Source of the DNA: Streptomyces mirabilis
GTDB lineage: Bacteria; Actinomycetota; Actinomycetes; Streptomycetales; Streptomycetaceae
Assembly (NCBI RefSeq): GCF_018310535.1
Contig: NZ_CP074102.1
Span: forward strand, 558,001-622,000
DNA: 64,000 nt
Reading direction: 5' to 3'
Of this stretch, positions 44,192 to 53,559 are shown in pieces. Every line of letters begins with the position of its first letter. Positions within the stretch are counted from its first letter, which is position 1. The notes beneath the pieces are model-generated. The model saw only the letters and a program-made list of their open reading frames with translations, was not told where the DNA came from and made no database searches. Both the position numbers and the translations under genes were made by a program.

Positions 44192-45196
44192 TCAGTCGTT
44201 GCCGCCGAACGCCGCGTCGAAGGATGCGGACGGCGGCTCGAAGTCGTACGCCTTGAGACGGGCCAGGGCCTCGGGTGCGCCCTGGAGCCGGTCCATGCCG
44301 GCGTCCTCCCACTCGACCGAGATGGGGCCCGTGTAGTCGATGGAGCGGAGCATGCGGAAGACGTCCTCCCAGGGGACGTCGCCGTGCCCGGCCGACACGA
44401 AGTCCCACCCGCGCCGGGGATCGCCCCAGGGCAGGTGCGAGCCGAGACGGCCATTGCGGCCGTCGAGCCGCTTGCGGGCTTCCTTGCAGTCGACGTGGTA
44501 GATGCGGTCGCGGAAGTCGTAGAGGAAGCCGACCGGGTCCAGGTCCTGCCAGACGAAGTGCGAGGGGTCGAAGTTCAGTCCGAACGCCGGTCGGTGGTCG
44601 ACTGCCTTGAGTGCGAGCTGTGTTGTCCAGTAGTCGTAGGCGATCTCGCTCGGGTGTACCTCGTGCGCGAACCGCACGCCCTGCGCGTCGAAGACGTCCA
44701 GGATGGGGTTCCAGCGCATCGCGAAGTCCTCGTAGCCGCGCGCGATCATCGACTCGGGGGCGGGCGGGAACATCGCGACCAGGTGCCAGATCGCCGAGCC
44801 GGTGAAGCCGACGACGGTGTCGACGCCGAAGGCCGCCGCGGCGCGCGCGGTGTCGGCGATCTCGGCGGCGGCCCGCTGCCGTACGCCCTCGGGTTCGCCG
44901 TCACCCCAGATCCGGGCGGGCAGGATCGCCTGGTGCCGCTCGTCGATGATGGCGTCGCAGACGGCCTGGCCGACCAGGTGGTTGGAGATCGCCCAGCACT
45001 TGAGGCCGTACTTGTCGAAAAGCGCGTGCCGGGAGTCGATGTACGAGGGGTCCGCGAGCGCCTTGTCGACCTCGAAGTGGTCTCCCCAGCAGGCGAGTTC
45101 GAGGCCGTCGTAGCCGAAGTCCCGGGCGAGACGGCAGACCTCTTCGAGGGGCAGGTCAGCCCACTGGCCGGTGAAGAGTGTGAAGGTGCGCGGCAT
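44192..45196 (-). CDS. Sugar phosphate isomerase/epimerase (cytoplasmic)
   Basis: 334-residue TIM barrel from ATG at 45196 (AGGAGG upstream). Motifs: [70 protein letters not shown] (Glu ligand), [16 protein letters not shown] (Asp/His), [14 protein letters not shown] and [17 protein letters not shown]. All four metal-binding positions appear intact. It is of the group usually found beside Gfo/Idh dehydrogenases in keto-sugar or inositol-like pathways. The Gfo/Idh gene lies 13 bp upstream in the same direction. Confidence 0.92.
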   Translation of the reverse strand: MPRTFTLFTGQWADLPLEEVCRLARDFGYDGLELACWGDHFEVDKALADPSYIDSRHALFDKYGLKCWAISNHLVGQAVCDAIIDERHQAILPARIWGDGEPEGVRQRAAAEIADTARAAAAFGVDTVVGFTGSAIWHLVAMFPPAPESMIARGYEDFAMRWNPILDVFDAQGVRFAHEVHPSEIAYDYWTTQLALKAVDHRPAFGLNFDPSHFVWQDLDPVGFLYDFRDRIYHVDCKEARKRLDGRNGRLGSHLPWGDPRRGWDFVSAGHGDVPWEDVFRMLRSIDYTGPISVEWEDAGMDRLQGAPEALARLKAYDFEPPSASFDAAFGGND

Positions 45197-45209
45197 GTCC
45201 GGGGCCTCC

Positions 45210-46514
45210 TCAGACCGCGATGGGTGTGTAGACGGAGTTCTTCTCGGCGCTCTCCTCCACCGCCGCGAGGACGCGCTGTACGCGCAGCCCGTCGGCGAAG
45301 GACGGTTCCGGGCGGCTGCCCGCGGCGATGGCCCGCACCAGGTCGCGGGCCTGGTGGGTGAAGGTGTGCTCATAGCCCAGGCCGTGGCCCGGCGGCCACC
45401 AGGCGTCCAGGTAGGGGTGGTCGGGCTCGGTGACGAGGATCCGGCGGAAGCCCGCGTGCGTGCCGGGCTCGGTGTGGTCGTGGTACGAGAGTTCGTTGAG
45501 CCGTTCCAGGTCGAAGGCGAGCGAGCCGCGCTCGCCGTTGAGTTCGATGCGCAGGGAGTTCTTGCGCCCGGTCGCGAAGCGGGACGCCTCGAAGGAGGCG
45601 AGGGCGCCGGAGGCGAAGCGGCCGGTGAACAGCGCGGCATCGTCGACGGTGACCGTGCCGACGCCCCCCGCCCGCGGGCTCGCCCCCGATACGGCGGACA
45701 GTCCGCTCGACACTCCGCCGGGCAGCGGGCGCTCCCTTACGAACGTCTCGGTGAGCGCGGAGACCCCGACGACCGGCTCGCCCGCCAGGTACTGGGCGAG
45801 GTCGACGATGTGGGCCCCGAGGTCGCCGAGCGCGCCCGATCCCGCGAGCTCCTTGCGCAGTCGCCAGGTGAGCGGGAAGTCCGGGTCCACCAGCCAGTCC
45901 TGAAGGTACGTCACCCGCACGTGTCGCAGGGCTCCGAGCCGCCCCTCGGCGACCATCTTCCGGGCGAGTGAAGTCGCGGGCGCTCGGCGGTAGTTGAAGC
46001 CGACCATGGACACCTGGCCGCGGGCGAAGGCTGCCTCGGCGGCCTCCGTCATCGCCTCCGCCTCCTCGACCGTGTTCGCGAGGGGCTTCTCGCACAGTAC
46101 GTGTTTGCCGGCGGCCAGGGCGGCGAGGGCGATCTCGGCATGGCTGTCGCCGGGGGTGCAGATGTCGACGAGGTCGACGTCGTCCCGGGCGATCAGCGTC
46201 CGCCAGTCGGTCTCGGACGCCGCCCAGCCGTGCCGGTCGGCCATGGCCCGCACCGCGCTCGCGTCCCGGCCGCAGACGGCGGCGAGGACCGGGCTGCGCG
46301 GCAGGTCGAAGACGCGGCCCACGGTACGCCAGCCCTGGGAGTGGGCGGCGCCCATGAAGGCGTAACCGACCATGCCCACGCCGAGCGTCGGCCTACCCGC
46401 GTTCGCCCCGGCCGCCTTCGCCCCGGGCCCGGAAGCGAGCCCCGCTTCGGCCCCGGGCCCGGCGACGAACCCCGCCTCCACCCCGGCTGCCTCGCCCTGG
46501 TGCGGCTGTCCCAT
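45210..46514 (-). CDS. Gfo/Idh/MocA family NAD(P)-dependent oxidoreductase
   Basis: 434 residues from ATG at 46514 with AGGAGG placed 8 bases upstream, so an unusual N-terminal extension of ~40 residues ([20 protein letters not shown]) is really translated. It is built from Gly-Pro-Gly-Ala repeats matching a repeated DNA tract at about 46400-46480. After it comes the Rossmann domain ([20 protein letters not shown]), [38 protein letters not shown] (the EKP lysine motif) and the C-terminal substrate domain ([40 protein letters not shown]). It probably oxidises a sugar or cyclitol hydroxyl to a keto group. The first catabolic gene after the ABC transporter set. Confidence 0.92.
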   Translation of the reverse strand: MGQPHQGEAAGVEAGFVAGPGAEAGLASGPGAKAAGANAGRPTLGVGMVGYAFMGAAHSQGWRTVGRVFDLPRSPVLAAVCGRDASAVRAMADRHGWAASETDWRTLIARDDVDLVDICTPGDSHAEIALAALAAGKHVLCEKPLANTVEEAEAMTEAAEAAFARGQVSMVGFNYRRAPATSLARKMVAEGRLGALRHVRVTYLQDWLVDPDFPLTWRLRKELAGSGALGDLGAHIVDLAQYLAGEPVVGVSALTETFVRERPLPGGVSSGLSAVSGASPRAGGVGTVTVDDAALFTGRFASGALASFEASRFATGRKNSLRIELNGERGSLAFDLERLNELSYHDHTEPGTHAGFRRILVTEPDHPYLDAWWPPGHGLGYEHTFTHQARDLVRAIAAGSRPEPSFADGLRVQRVLAAVEESAEKNSVYTPIAV

Positions 46515-46566
46515 ACGGATGTCCTCCTCGTCGTCGTGACGCTGTGGGGGGTGTGAGCGGGGCGGA

Positions 46567-47625
46567 TCACCTGAAGCCGGTGGCCATGTACTGGCCGACG
46601 TTGTCCTTGTCGACGACGGTCGAGTAGAGCGTGAGCGAGACCGGGATCTCGAACTCGGCGAGCCCTCCGATCCCCTTGCCCTGACCGAGCGCGCGAGCGA
46701 GGTCGATCGCGGAGGCGGCCATGGTCGGCGGGTAGAGGACGGTGGCCTTCAGGACGCTGTTGTCGGCCTGGATGGCCTGGAAGGCGGAGAGCGCGCCCGC
46801 GCCGCCGACCATCAGGAAGTCCTCGCGCCCGGCCTGCTTGATGGCGCGCAGTGCGCCCACGCCCTGGTCGTCGTCGTGGTTCCACAGGGCGTCGAACTTC
46901 GGCTGGGCCTGGAGGAGTTGGGCCATCTTGGCCTGACCGGACTCGACGGTGAAGTCGGCGGCCTGACGGGCGACCTTCTTGATGTTGGGGTAGTTCTTCA
47001 GCGCCGCGTCGAAGCCCTGGGTGCGCTGCTTGGTGAGTTCCAGGTTGTCGAGCCCGGCGAGTTCGATGACTTTGGCGTCCTGCTTGTCCTTCAGCTTCTC
47101 GCCGATGTAGTGGCCGGCGCTGAGGCCCATGCCGTAGTTGTCGCCGCCGATCCAACAGCGGTACGCCTGTGGGGTGTTGAAGATCCGGTCGAGGTTGACG
47201 ACCGGAATGCCCGCGCGCATCGCCTTCAGGCCGACCTGGGTGAGCGCCTTGCCGTCGGCGGGCAGCACCACGAGGACGTCGACCTTCTTGTTGATCAGTG
47301 TCTCGATCTGGCCGATCTGCGCGGCCGTGTCGTTGGAGCCCTCGGTGATCTCCAGCGTCACGTCCGAGTACTTCTTGGCGCGGCTCTTGGCGTTGTCGTT
47401 GATCGCGTTGAGCCAGCCGTGGTCGGCCTGCGGGCCCGCGAACCCGATGGTGATGTGCTTGCCGGGCTTGTCGTCGGCGGCCGGCCGGGTGTCCGCGGCC
47501 GTCTTCTCGTCCTTGGTGTCGTTGCTGGTGCACCCGACCAGGAGGGCGCCGGCCGAGGCGGCGGCGGTCCCGAAGAGGAGTCCTCTGCGGCTCGTGAAGC
47601 TGGTGGAGCGCGTGGATTCTGGCAT
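46567..47625 (-). CDS. Sugar ABC transporter substrate-binding lipoprotein
   Basis: 352 residues. The N-terminus combines a twin-arginine motif (TSRRGLLFGTAAASAGAL) with a lipobox (LVGC, Cys about residue 32), so it is exported, possibly via Tat, and lipid-anchored. The mature part is a ribose-type periplasmic-binding fold (HITIGFAGPQADHGWLNAIN, LEITEGSNDTAAQIGQIETL, VVLPADGKALTQVGLKAMRA, VNLDRIFNTPQAYRCWIGGD, ALWNHDDDQGVGALRAIKQA). It is located just after its permease in the same direction. The sugar is unknown but should be the substrate of the following isomerase and oxidoreductase genes. Confidence 0.93.
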   Translation of the reverse strand: MPESTRSTSFTSRRGLLFGTAAASAGALLVGCTSNDTKDEKTAADTRPAADDKPGKHITIGFAGPQADHGWLNAINDNAKSRAKKYSDVTLEITEGSNDTAAQIGQIETLINKKVDVLVVLPADGKALTQVGLKAMRAGIPVVNLDRIFNTPQAYRCWIGGDNYGMGLSAGHYIGEKLKDKQDAKVIELAGLDNLELTKQRTQGFDAALKNYPNIKKVARQAADFTVESGQAKMAQLLQAQPKFDALWNHDDDQGVGALRAIKQAGREDFLMVGGAGALSAFQAIQADNSVLKATVLYPPTMAASAIDLARALGQGKGIGGLAEFEIPVSLTLYSTVVDKDNVGQYMATGFR

Positions 47626-47645
47626 GGCGGTGGGCCCTTCCCGTG

Positions 47646-48668
47646 TCAGGTGCTGGTTGCTGCCGTACGCCGCTGGACCAGGACCGCGGCGACGATGATC
47701 GCGCCCTTGGCGATCTGCTGGACGTCGCTCTGCAGGTTGTTCAGCGCGAAGATGTTGGTGATCGTGGTGAAGATCAGGACACCGAGCACCGAGCCGGTGA
47801 TGGTGCCGCGGCCCCCGCTGAGCAGGGTCCCGCCGATGATCGCGGCGGCGATGGCGTCGAGTTCGTACAGGTTCCCGTTGGTGTTCTGGCCGGAGCCGGA
47901 CAGGATGATCAGCAGGAAGGCGGCGATGCCGCAGCACAGTCCGGAGAGCAGGTAGAGGTACAGCCGCTGGCGCCGTACGTCGATGCCGGCGAGCCGGGCC
48001 GCCTCCGCGTTGCCGCCGACGGCGACCGTGCGGCGGCCGAAGGTGGTGCGGTTGAGAATCAGCCAGCCGATGATCGTGACGACGGCGAAGACCAGTACCA
48101 GCGGCGGGATGCCGAGGATGTACGAGTCGCGTTCGCCGAGCTTCAGGATCCCGTCGATGGTGACGATCTGGGTCTTGCCGTCGGTGATCTGGAGGGCGAG
48201 GCCGCGGGCCGAGGCGAGCATGGCGAGCGTCGCGATGAACGGGACCATCCCGCCGTAGGCGATGAGCAGGCCGTTGACCAGGCCGCAGCCCACGCCGACG
48301 AGCACCGCGGTGAAGAGGATGCCCGCGAAGCCGTACTCCTGGGTGGCGACCGTCGTGGCCCACACCGAGGACAGCGCGACGATCGCGCCGACCGACAGGT
48401 CGATGCCGCCGGAGGTGATGACGAAGGTCATGCCGACGGTGACGACGCCGATCACCGAGGCCTGGGTGAGGACGAGTTGGAGGTTGCGGGTGTCGAGGAA
48501 CTCGTCGGGCTTGGTGATGCCGCCGATGACGATCAAGGCGACTAGCACTCCGAGCAGCGAGAGGGTGCGGACGTCGGCGCGAGCCGCGAGGGTCCGCCAC
48601 GCGGGGAGTTCGCCCATCGGCGGCACCTTTTCGGTGCTGCCCCGGGGCGGGGACACGGGCTGCGTCAT
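47646..48668 (-). CDS. Sugar ABC transporter permease (RbsC-like)
   Basis: 340 residues with about nine to ten hydrophobic helices. It carries the RbsC/BPD-2 features TSGGIDLSVGAIVALSSVWA (the ISGGIDLSVGS motif), GMVPFIATLAMLASARGLAL, VGGNAEAARLAGIDVRRQRL and AIIGGTLLSGGRGTITGSVL. The start overlaps the ATPase stop by 4 bp. Forms the single-gene homodimeric channel of a CUT2-class importer with the neighbouring ATPase and binding protein. Confidence 0.94.
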   Translation of the reverse strand: MTQPVSPPRGSTEKVPPMGELPAWRTLAARADVRTLSLLGVLVALIVIGGITKPDEFLDTRNLQLVLTQASVIGVVTVGMTFVITSGGIDLSVGAIVALSSVWATTVATQEYGFAGILFTAVLVGVGCGLVNGLLIAYGGMVPFIATLAMLASARGLALQITDGKTQIVTIDGILKLGERDSYILGIPPLVLVFAVVTIIGWLILNRTTFGRRTVAVGGNAEAARLAGIDVRRQRLYLYLLSGLCCGIAAFLLIILSGSGQNTNGNLYELDAIAAAIIGGTLLSGGRGTITGSVLGVLIFTTITNIFALNNLQSDVQQIAKGAIIVAAVLVQRRTAATST

Positions 48669-50182
48669 GACGCCGGGCTTCCTTCCATGACAAGGTCGAG
48701 TACGCGGTGTTCGTCGAGCTCCTGGGCGGGCGCCATGTGCACGACGCGGCCCTCCCTGAGCACCAGCACGCGGTCGGCGAGTCCCAGCACCTCGGGCACC
48801 TCGCTCGACACGAGCAGCACGGCGAGGCCCTCGTCGGCGAGGCGGCGGATGACCGCGTACAGCTCCGCGCGGGCACCGACGTCGACACCGCGGGTCGGTT
48901 CGTCGAGGAGCAGGACGCGGCAGCCGCGCAGCAGCCAGCGGGCCAGGACGGCCTTCTGCTGGTTGCCGCCGGACAGCGTCCGGACCGGGACGGACGGGTT
49001 GTCGGGGCGCAGCGACAGCTCACGTGTCGCTGCGCGGGCGGCGCCTCGCTCGGCGCTCCGGTCGATCCAACCCCCGTGCGAGAAGCGGGACATGGAGGAC
49101 ACGGACACATTGCGGGTGACGGACTCCAGCATCAGCAGGCCCTGCGCCTTGCGCTCCTCGGGGGCGAGTCCGAGTCCGGCGCGGACGGCGGCGCGTACGC
49201 TTCCGGGCCGCAACACTCTCCCGTCGACGCTGACTTGACCGGCCGTCGACTTGCGGGCCCCGTAGATCGTCTCCAGGATCTCGGAGCGCCCGGAGCCGAC
49301 GAGCCCGGCCAGGCCGACGATCTCACCGGGGCACAGTTCGAGGTCGAGGGGCTCGAACTCGCCTGCCCGTGCGAGTCCTTGGACTCTGAGCACCGGCTCG
49401 GACGTGGGCTGACGCGTGGGCCGTTGCGGGAAGACGTACTCGACGTTGCGGCCCGTCATCAGCGCCACCACCTCGCGGGTCGGGGTGGACTTCGCGGGCA
49501 GTCCGCCCGCCACCGCGCGGCCGTCCTTCAGTACGGTCACCCGGTCGCCGATGCGGCGGATCTCCTCCAGCCGGTGCGAGATGTAGACGACGGCGACGCC
49601 GTCCGCGGTGAGGTCGCCGACGATACGGAAGAGGTTGTCGACCTCGTCGGGGTCGAGGGCGGCGGACGGCTCGTCCATGACGATGAGGCGTACGTCGTGG
49701 GAGAGTGCCCGCGCCATGGAGACGATCTGCTGCTGGGCGGCCGACAGCTCACCGACGAGCCGTGCCGGGTCGATCTCCGGATGGCCGAGTCGGCGTAGCA
49801 ACTGCGCCGTTGACGCCTTGGCCGCCTTTCCCCGTACGACGAAACCGGCGGCGGTGGGTTCATGGCCGAGGTGGACGTTCTCGGCCACCGACAGGCCCTC
49901 CACCAGGTCCAGTTCCTGGTAGATGGTGGCGATACCGAGGCGCATGGCGGCGATCGGGGAGCGGAGCGTGACGGGTTCGCCGCGCCAGCCGATGGTGCCG
50001 CCGTCGGGCTGGTGGGCGCCGGCCAGAACCTTGATGAGGGTGGACTTTCCGGCCCCGTTCTGGCCGAGCAGACAGTGCACCTCGCCGGTCTGGACGTCGA
50101 GGTCGACGCCGTCGAGGGCCCGGACTCCGGGGAACGACTTGGTGATGCCGGACATGGTGAGCAGCGGTGTTTCTGGTGCCAT
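48665..50182 (-). CDS. Sugar ABC transporter ATP-binding protein (RbsA-like, two ABC domains)
   Basis: 505 residues with tandem ATPase domains. First domain: Walker A GQNGAGKSTLIKVLAG, signature LSAAQQQIVSMARAL, Walker B LIVMDEPSAALD. Second domain: degenerate Walker A (GLVGSGRSEILETI), signature LSGGNQQKAVLARWL, Walker B VLLLDEPTRGVD. This is the standard CUT2 layout. It is the first gene of the transporter operon. The 178 bp upstream contain tandem repeats and presumably the promoter, and the ROK regulator gene lies just beyond in the same direction. Confidence 0.94.
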   Translation of the reverse strand: MAPETPLLTMSGITKSFPGVRALDGVDLDVQTGEVHCLLGQNGAGKSTLIKVLAGAHQPDGGTIGWRGEPVTLRSPIAAMRLGIATIYQELDLVEGLSVAENVHLGHEPTAAGFVVRGKAAKASTAQLLRRLGHPEIDPARLVGELSAAQQQIVSMARALSHDVRLIVMDEPSAALDPDEVDNLFRIVGDLTADGVAVVYISHRLEEIRRIGDRVTVLKDGRAVAGGLPAKSTPTREVVALMTGRNVEYVFPQRPTRQPTSEPVLRVQGLARAGEFEPLDLELCPGEIVGLAGLVGSGRSEILETIYGARKSTAGQVSVDGRVLRPGSVRAAVRAGLGLAPEERKAQGLLMLESVTRNVSVSSMSRFSHGGWIDRSAERGAARAATRELSLRPDNPSVPVRTLSGGNQQKAVLARWLLRGCRVLLLDEPTRGVDVGARAELYAVIRRLADEGLAVLLVSSEVPEVLGLADRVLVLREGRVVHMAPAQELDEHRVLDLVMEGSPAS

Positions 50183-50285
50183 GACGGTTCCCCTTGGCGG
50201 GCGTGCGGGCCGGTTTCAGGGCGGTGCGTCCGCGGAGCGGGCGTTTTCGGGCAGGGCAGAGCAGGGCGCTGTACAGGTGGGGTGG

Positions 50286-50359
50286 CTTTGGTGAGCTGAC
50301 TTTGGTGAGGTGACTTCTGGTGCGGCTCTGGCAGGAGTGCTTCGTGCGGCTCTGGCAGG
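50286..50359. repeat. Short direct repeats in the ABC operon promoter region
   Basis: Two tandem 14-bp units (CTTTGGTGAGCTGA at 50286-50299 and CTTTGGTGAGGTGA at 50300-50313) are followed by two exact 16-bp copies of GTGCGGCTCTGGCAGG (50320-50335 and 50344-50359, period 24 bp). They lie 104-177 bp upstream of the transporter ATPase start and end at the ROK gene stop. Candidate operator array. Confidence 0.65.
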
Positions 50360-50360
50360 G

Positions 50361-51551
50361 TTACGCGGGCGAGAACAAGTGGTCGCTGATGAGCCGGGCC
50401 GCGCCGATGACCCCGGCGGTCGGTCCCAACTCCCCGAGCACGATGGGCAGGTTGCCGGTCGCCAGCGGCAGTGACTGGCGGTACACCTGGGTGCGGATGG
50501 CGGCGAGCAGCGTGTGGCCGAGGCCGGTGACGCCGCCGCCGATCACCACCAGGCCCGGGTTGAAGAACGAGACGAGGCCGGCGATGACCTGCCCCGTGCG
50601 GTTGCCGCCCTCGCGGATCAGCGCGAGAGCGGTGGCGTCGCCCGCGGCGGCCGCGGCGGCGACGTCGACGGCGCTCAGCGTGCCCGCCGCCTCCAGCCGT
50701 GCGGCAAGCTCAGCCGAAAGCCCCTGCTGGGCGGCCTCCGTGGCGTCCCGGGCGAGCGCGGCCCCGCTGAAGTGGGCCTCCAGGCAGCCCCTGTTGCCGC
50801 AGGCGCACGGACGCCCGTCGGGTACGGCCTGGATGTGCCCGATGTCGCCGGCGCTGCCCGTCGTACCGCGGTAGACCTCACCGCCGACGACGATGCCGCA
50901 GCCGATACCAGTGCCGATCTTGACGCAGAGGAAGTCGCCCACGGAGCGTGCGACGCCCGCGTGCTGTTCCCCCATGGCCATCAGGTTCACGTCGTTGTCG
51001 ACCATGACGGGGCAGCCCAGGTCCTGGCTGAGCGCCTCGCGGACCGGGAAGCCGTCCCAGCCGGGCATGATCGGCGGTGCGACCGGAACGCCCTCGGGGA
51101 AGCGGACCGGACCCGGGACGCCGATCCCGGCGCCGTCGAATCCCTCCGCGAGCCCCGATGACCTCAACTTGGCTGCCATGGCCAGGACTTGCTCGAAGAC
51201 GGCGACCGGTCCCTCGCGGACGTCCATGGGCTGGTTGATGTGGCCCAGGACCTCCAGCTCGGCGTTGGTGACGGCCACGTCGATCGAGGTGGCCCCGATG
51301 TCGATGCCGAGGAAGCGCAGCGCAGGGGCGAGCCGGATGTTGTGGGAGCGGCGGCCGCCGCGGGATGCGGCGAGGCCGTCGGCGACCACGAGTCCGGTCT
51401 CCAGGAGCCGTTCCACCTCGACGGCCAGCTTCGACCGGGAGAGGTCGACCTGATCGCCCAGCTGGGCACGGGAGTTGGGGCCGCCGTCGCGCAGCAGGCG
51501 CAGCAGTCGCGCCTGGTGCGCGTTCGCGGGTCGTGCCGTCATGCGTCTCAC
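50361..51551 (-). CDS. ROK family transcriptional regulator
   Basis: 396 residues (GTG at 51551 fits GGAGG spacing best; ATG at 51542 is the alternative). An N-terminal MarR-like winged helix (RAQLGDQVDLSRSKLAVEVE) precedes the ROK sugar-kinase fold with ATP motif FLGIDIGATSIDVAVTNAEL, catalytic-type MVDNDVNLMAMGEQHAG, GTGIGCGIVVGGEVYRGTTG and the zinc-binding CACGNRGCLEAHFS. Regulators of this type sense the sugar or sugar phosphate carried by adjacent transporters. It sits directly upstream of, and co-oriented with, the ABC operon, so it probably controls it and itself. Confidence 0.92.
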   Translation of the reverse strand: MRRMTARPANAHQARLLRLLRDGGPNSRAQLGDQVDLSRSKLAVEVERLLETGLVVADGLAASRGGRRSHNIRLAPALRFLGIDIGATSIDVAVTNAELEVLGHINQPMDVREGPVAVFEQVLAMAAKLRSSGLAEGFDGAGIGVPGPVRFPEGVPVAPPIMPGWDGFPVREALSQDLGCPVMVDNDVNLMAMGEQHAGVARSVGDFLCVKIGTGIGCGIVVGGEVYRGTTGSAGDIGHIQAVPDGRPCACGNRGCLEAHFSGAALARDATEAAQQGLSAELAARLEAAGTLSAVDVAAAAAAGDATALALIREGGNRTGQVIAGLVSFFNPGLVVIGGGVTGLGHTLLAAIRTQVYRQSLPLATGNLPIVLGELGPTAGVIGAARLISDHLFSPA

Positions 51552-51683
51552 GAGCCCCTCCCCGCCTCAATCGGCCAGTGTCCAACGGGTTTTGGCCACA
51601 TCACCGTGGCTTGCTTTCGATGGGAACGTAGCAGCGGCTGCCGGGAGTGGGAAGAAGTTGCGCAGAGATTGCTGTCAACTTTC

Positions 51684-51696
51684 TCCACTGAGTGGA
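51684..51696. promoter_or_regulatory. Palindrome upstream of the ROK gene
   Basis: TCCACT-G-AGTGGA, perfect 13-bp palindrome in the 218-bp divergent gap between the ROK regulator (starts 51551, leftward) and LtrA (starts 51770, rightward). Candidate autoregulatory operator. Confidence 0.45.
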
Positions 51697-51769
51697 CAAA
51701 GCAAGGTCCGGGAGCGGCGGCTAGGACGCCGCATACGATCTCCCTACGGATCGTGTCAGGGGGACGCAC

Positions 51770-53020
51770 ATGAGCACGGCAGCGGACGGACCAAGACCCG
51801 CGGCAGCGGACGGACCACATCGGCCGGCAGCCGACGAACCACGTCAACAGGCCGCGGACGGAACACATCCCGTGCCGGCGGCGGAGCCGGAACGCAGAGT
51901 CAGCACCCTGGAACTCTTCTTCGACCTGGTCTTCGTCTTCACGCTCACCCAGCTCACCGTGATGCTGACCGCCGACCTGTCGTTCGCCACGGCGGGGCAC
52001 GTCGCACTGATCTTCGTTGTGCTGTTCTGGATGTACGGCGCCTACGCGTACCTCACCAACCAGGTGCCGCCCGACCGCCCCTCACGCCGCATCCTGCTGA
52101 TGCTGGGCATGGCGTCCTTCCTGGTCTGCGCGCTGGCCATCCCGCGCGCCTTCGACGACGGCGGGGTCGTCTTCGGCCTCGGCTTCCTGGCCGTCGTCCT
52201 TGTGCACAGCACGCTCTACACGCGCAGCCACGGCCGGGACGTCATCTGGTACGCGGTGCCGAACTCCCTCGCCGCACTGTCGGTGACGGCCGCGGGACTC
52301 TTCGACGGACTCGCCGCGGACGGGCTGTGGCTGCTCGCGCTGGTGCTGCAGTTCGTCACGCCGTTCCTGGCCGAGCACGGTCCGCGCCGCCGGGACGGGC
52401 GCGAAGCAGCCTTTCTGCGCGCCCAGTTGGGCGGCCTCGACCCGGCGCACTTCGTGGAACGGCACGGGCTGTTGCTGATCGTCGCGTTCGGCGAGTCCGT
52501 CATCGCGATCGGCATCGGCATCGGCGATCTGCCGTTCACGGCCAATGTGTTCGGCGGAGCCTTCCTGGCCCTCGCGCTGGCGAGCGCGCTGTGGTGGACA
52601 TACTTCGTGCGCGACGAGGACCGCGCGGAGGCCGTGTTCGCCGCGACCCCGCAGGACCGCCGCTGGCGGCTCGCGATGAACGCGTACTACTACGCCTTCC
52701 TGCCCATGCTGCTCGGCATCGCCTATCTCGCGGCGGGCGTGAAGAAGTCGCTGGGGCACCTCACGGAGCAACTGCACACCGGTCCCGCCGTCGCGGTCGC
52801 GGGCGGGGTGGCGCTGTTCCTCGCCGGGGACGTGGCGTTCCGTGCGGTGCTGCGACTGACACCGCTGGCCTACCGGGCCACGACCGTACCGATCGCCCTG
52901 GCAACCGCTCTGCTCGGCACCCACCTGTCGGCACTCGCCCAACTCATCGCCCTGGTCGCCCTGTTGGTGACCATGCTGACGGTCGAGGCGCGTTGGGCCG
53001 AGCGGGATTCAGCCAGGTGA
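51770..53020 (+). CDS. ltrA: Low temperature requirement protein A (LtrA) family
   Basis: 416-residue membrane protein with about eleven hydrophobic helices. The family opening RRVSTLELFFDLVFVFTLTQ is present in form (RVSTLELFFDLVFVFTLTQL), along with FGESVIAIGIGIGDLPF in the middle and PLAYRATTVPIALATALLGT near the end. The first ~40 residues are a hydrophilic tail of repeated AADGPRPAA-like units. The function of LtrA is unknown despite its name, which comes from Listeria. It is followed after 74 bp by the SLATT/TIR/RyR genes in the same direction, but probably not in the same operon. Confidence 0.9.
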   Translation: MSTAADGPRPAAADGPHRPAADEPRQQAADGTHPVPAAEPERRVSTLELFFDLVFVFTLTQLTVMLTADLSFATAGHVALIFVVLFWMYGAYAYLTNQVPPDRPSRRILLMLGMASFLVCALAIPRAFDDGGVVFGLGFLAVVLVHSTLYTRSHGRDVIWYAVPNSLAALSVTAAGLFDGLAADGLWLLALVLQFVTPFLAEHGPRRRDGREAAFLRAQLGGLDPAHFVERHGLLLIVAFGESVIAIGIGIGDLPFTANVFGGAFLALALASALWWTYFVRDEDRAEAVFAATPQDRRWRLAMNAYYYAFLPMLLGIAYLAAGVKKSLGHLTEQLHTGPAVAVAGGVALFLAGDVAFRAVLRLTPLAYRATTVPIALATALLGTHLSALAQLIALVALLVTMLTVEARWAERDSAR

Positions 53021-53094
53021 CCGCGCGGCTACGCTGTCCCTGCGGACAGGAGTGGTCGTCACGTCCGCGTGGTCGTCAAGTGCTGGGGGAGCGC

Positions 53095-53550
53095 ATGGTG
53101 CCGGAGACCTCGCGCGAGGAGTTCCCTGATCCCGGCTATGCCCTGGGCATCGCCAACGGGTCCTACGAGTGGTATCGGGCCGCCGCCATCAAGGCCCGCA
53201 GGTACTTCCGGCTGACCGATGTCCTGCAGCTGGTCCTCTCCGCGGCCATTCCGGTGTCGGCGGTCATGGTGCCGGGGAACGCGCGGTTGCCCGCGGTGCT
53301 GGGCGGCCTGGTCGTGGTCATCACCGGGCTGCGCTCCACCTTCCACTGGCAGGACGACTATCTTCGCTTCAGCCAGGCCCGTGAGGCCGTCGAGGCGGAG
53401 CGTCGGCTGTATTTGACAGGCTCCAGGCCGTACGACGACGAGAGCACCCGGGACAGGAACCTCGCCGCGAGTGTGTCGCGGATCGAACAGCGGGAAATGG
53501 GCACCTGGGTTCAGCTCGCGAGCCCGCGCAACGAGTCCACGGGGAAGTGA
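53095..53550 (+). CDS. SLATT-type (DUF4231-like) two-helix membrane protein
   Basis: 151 residues from ATG at 53095 (GGGGGAG upstream). It starts with a soluble segment (YALGIANGSYEWYRAAAIKA), then two close hydrophobic helices (LTDVLQLVLSAAIPVSAVMV and LPAVLGGLVVVITGLRSTFH) and an amphipathic helical tail (WQDDYLRFSQAREAVEAERR). This is the SLATT layout (two membrane helices followed by a cytoplasmic helix) and matches the DUF4231-type subgroup. SLATT proteins are predicted pore-forming effectors of nucleotide-activated bacterial immune systems. It is directly followed by a TIR protein (9 bp) and an RyR-domain protein, partners reported for this class. The assignment rests on topology, remembered pattern and context. 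Confidence 0.78.
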   Translation: MVPETSREEFPDPGYALGIANGSYEWYRAAAIKARRYFRLTDVLQLVLSAAIPVSAVMVPGNARLPAVLGGLVVVITGLRSTFHWQDDYLRFSQAREAVEAERRLYLTGSRPYDDESTRDRNLAASVSRIEQREMGTWVQLASPRNESTGK

Positions 53551-53559
53551 AGAGCGGTC

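Noticed and set aside
40707..44336. 1209-residue plus-strand frame
   Set aside because: Opposite to the ThuA/DUF1080 and sugar dehydrogenase genes, both with full domains; its Arg/Val/Gly-rich translation is a codon-bias artefact.
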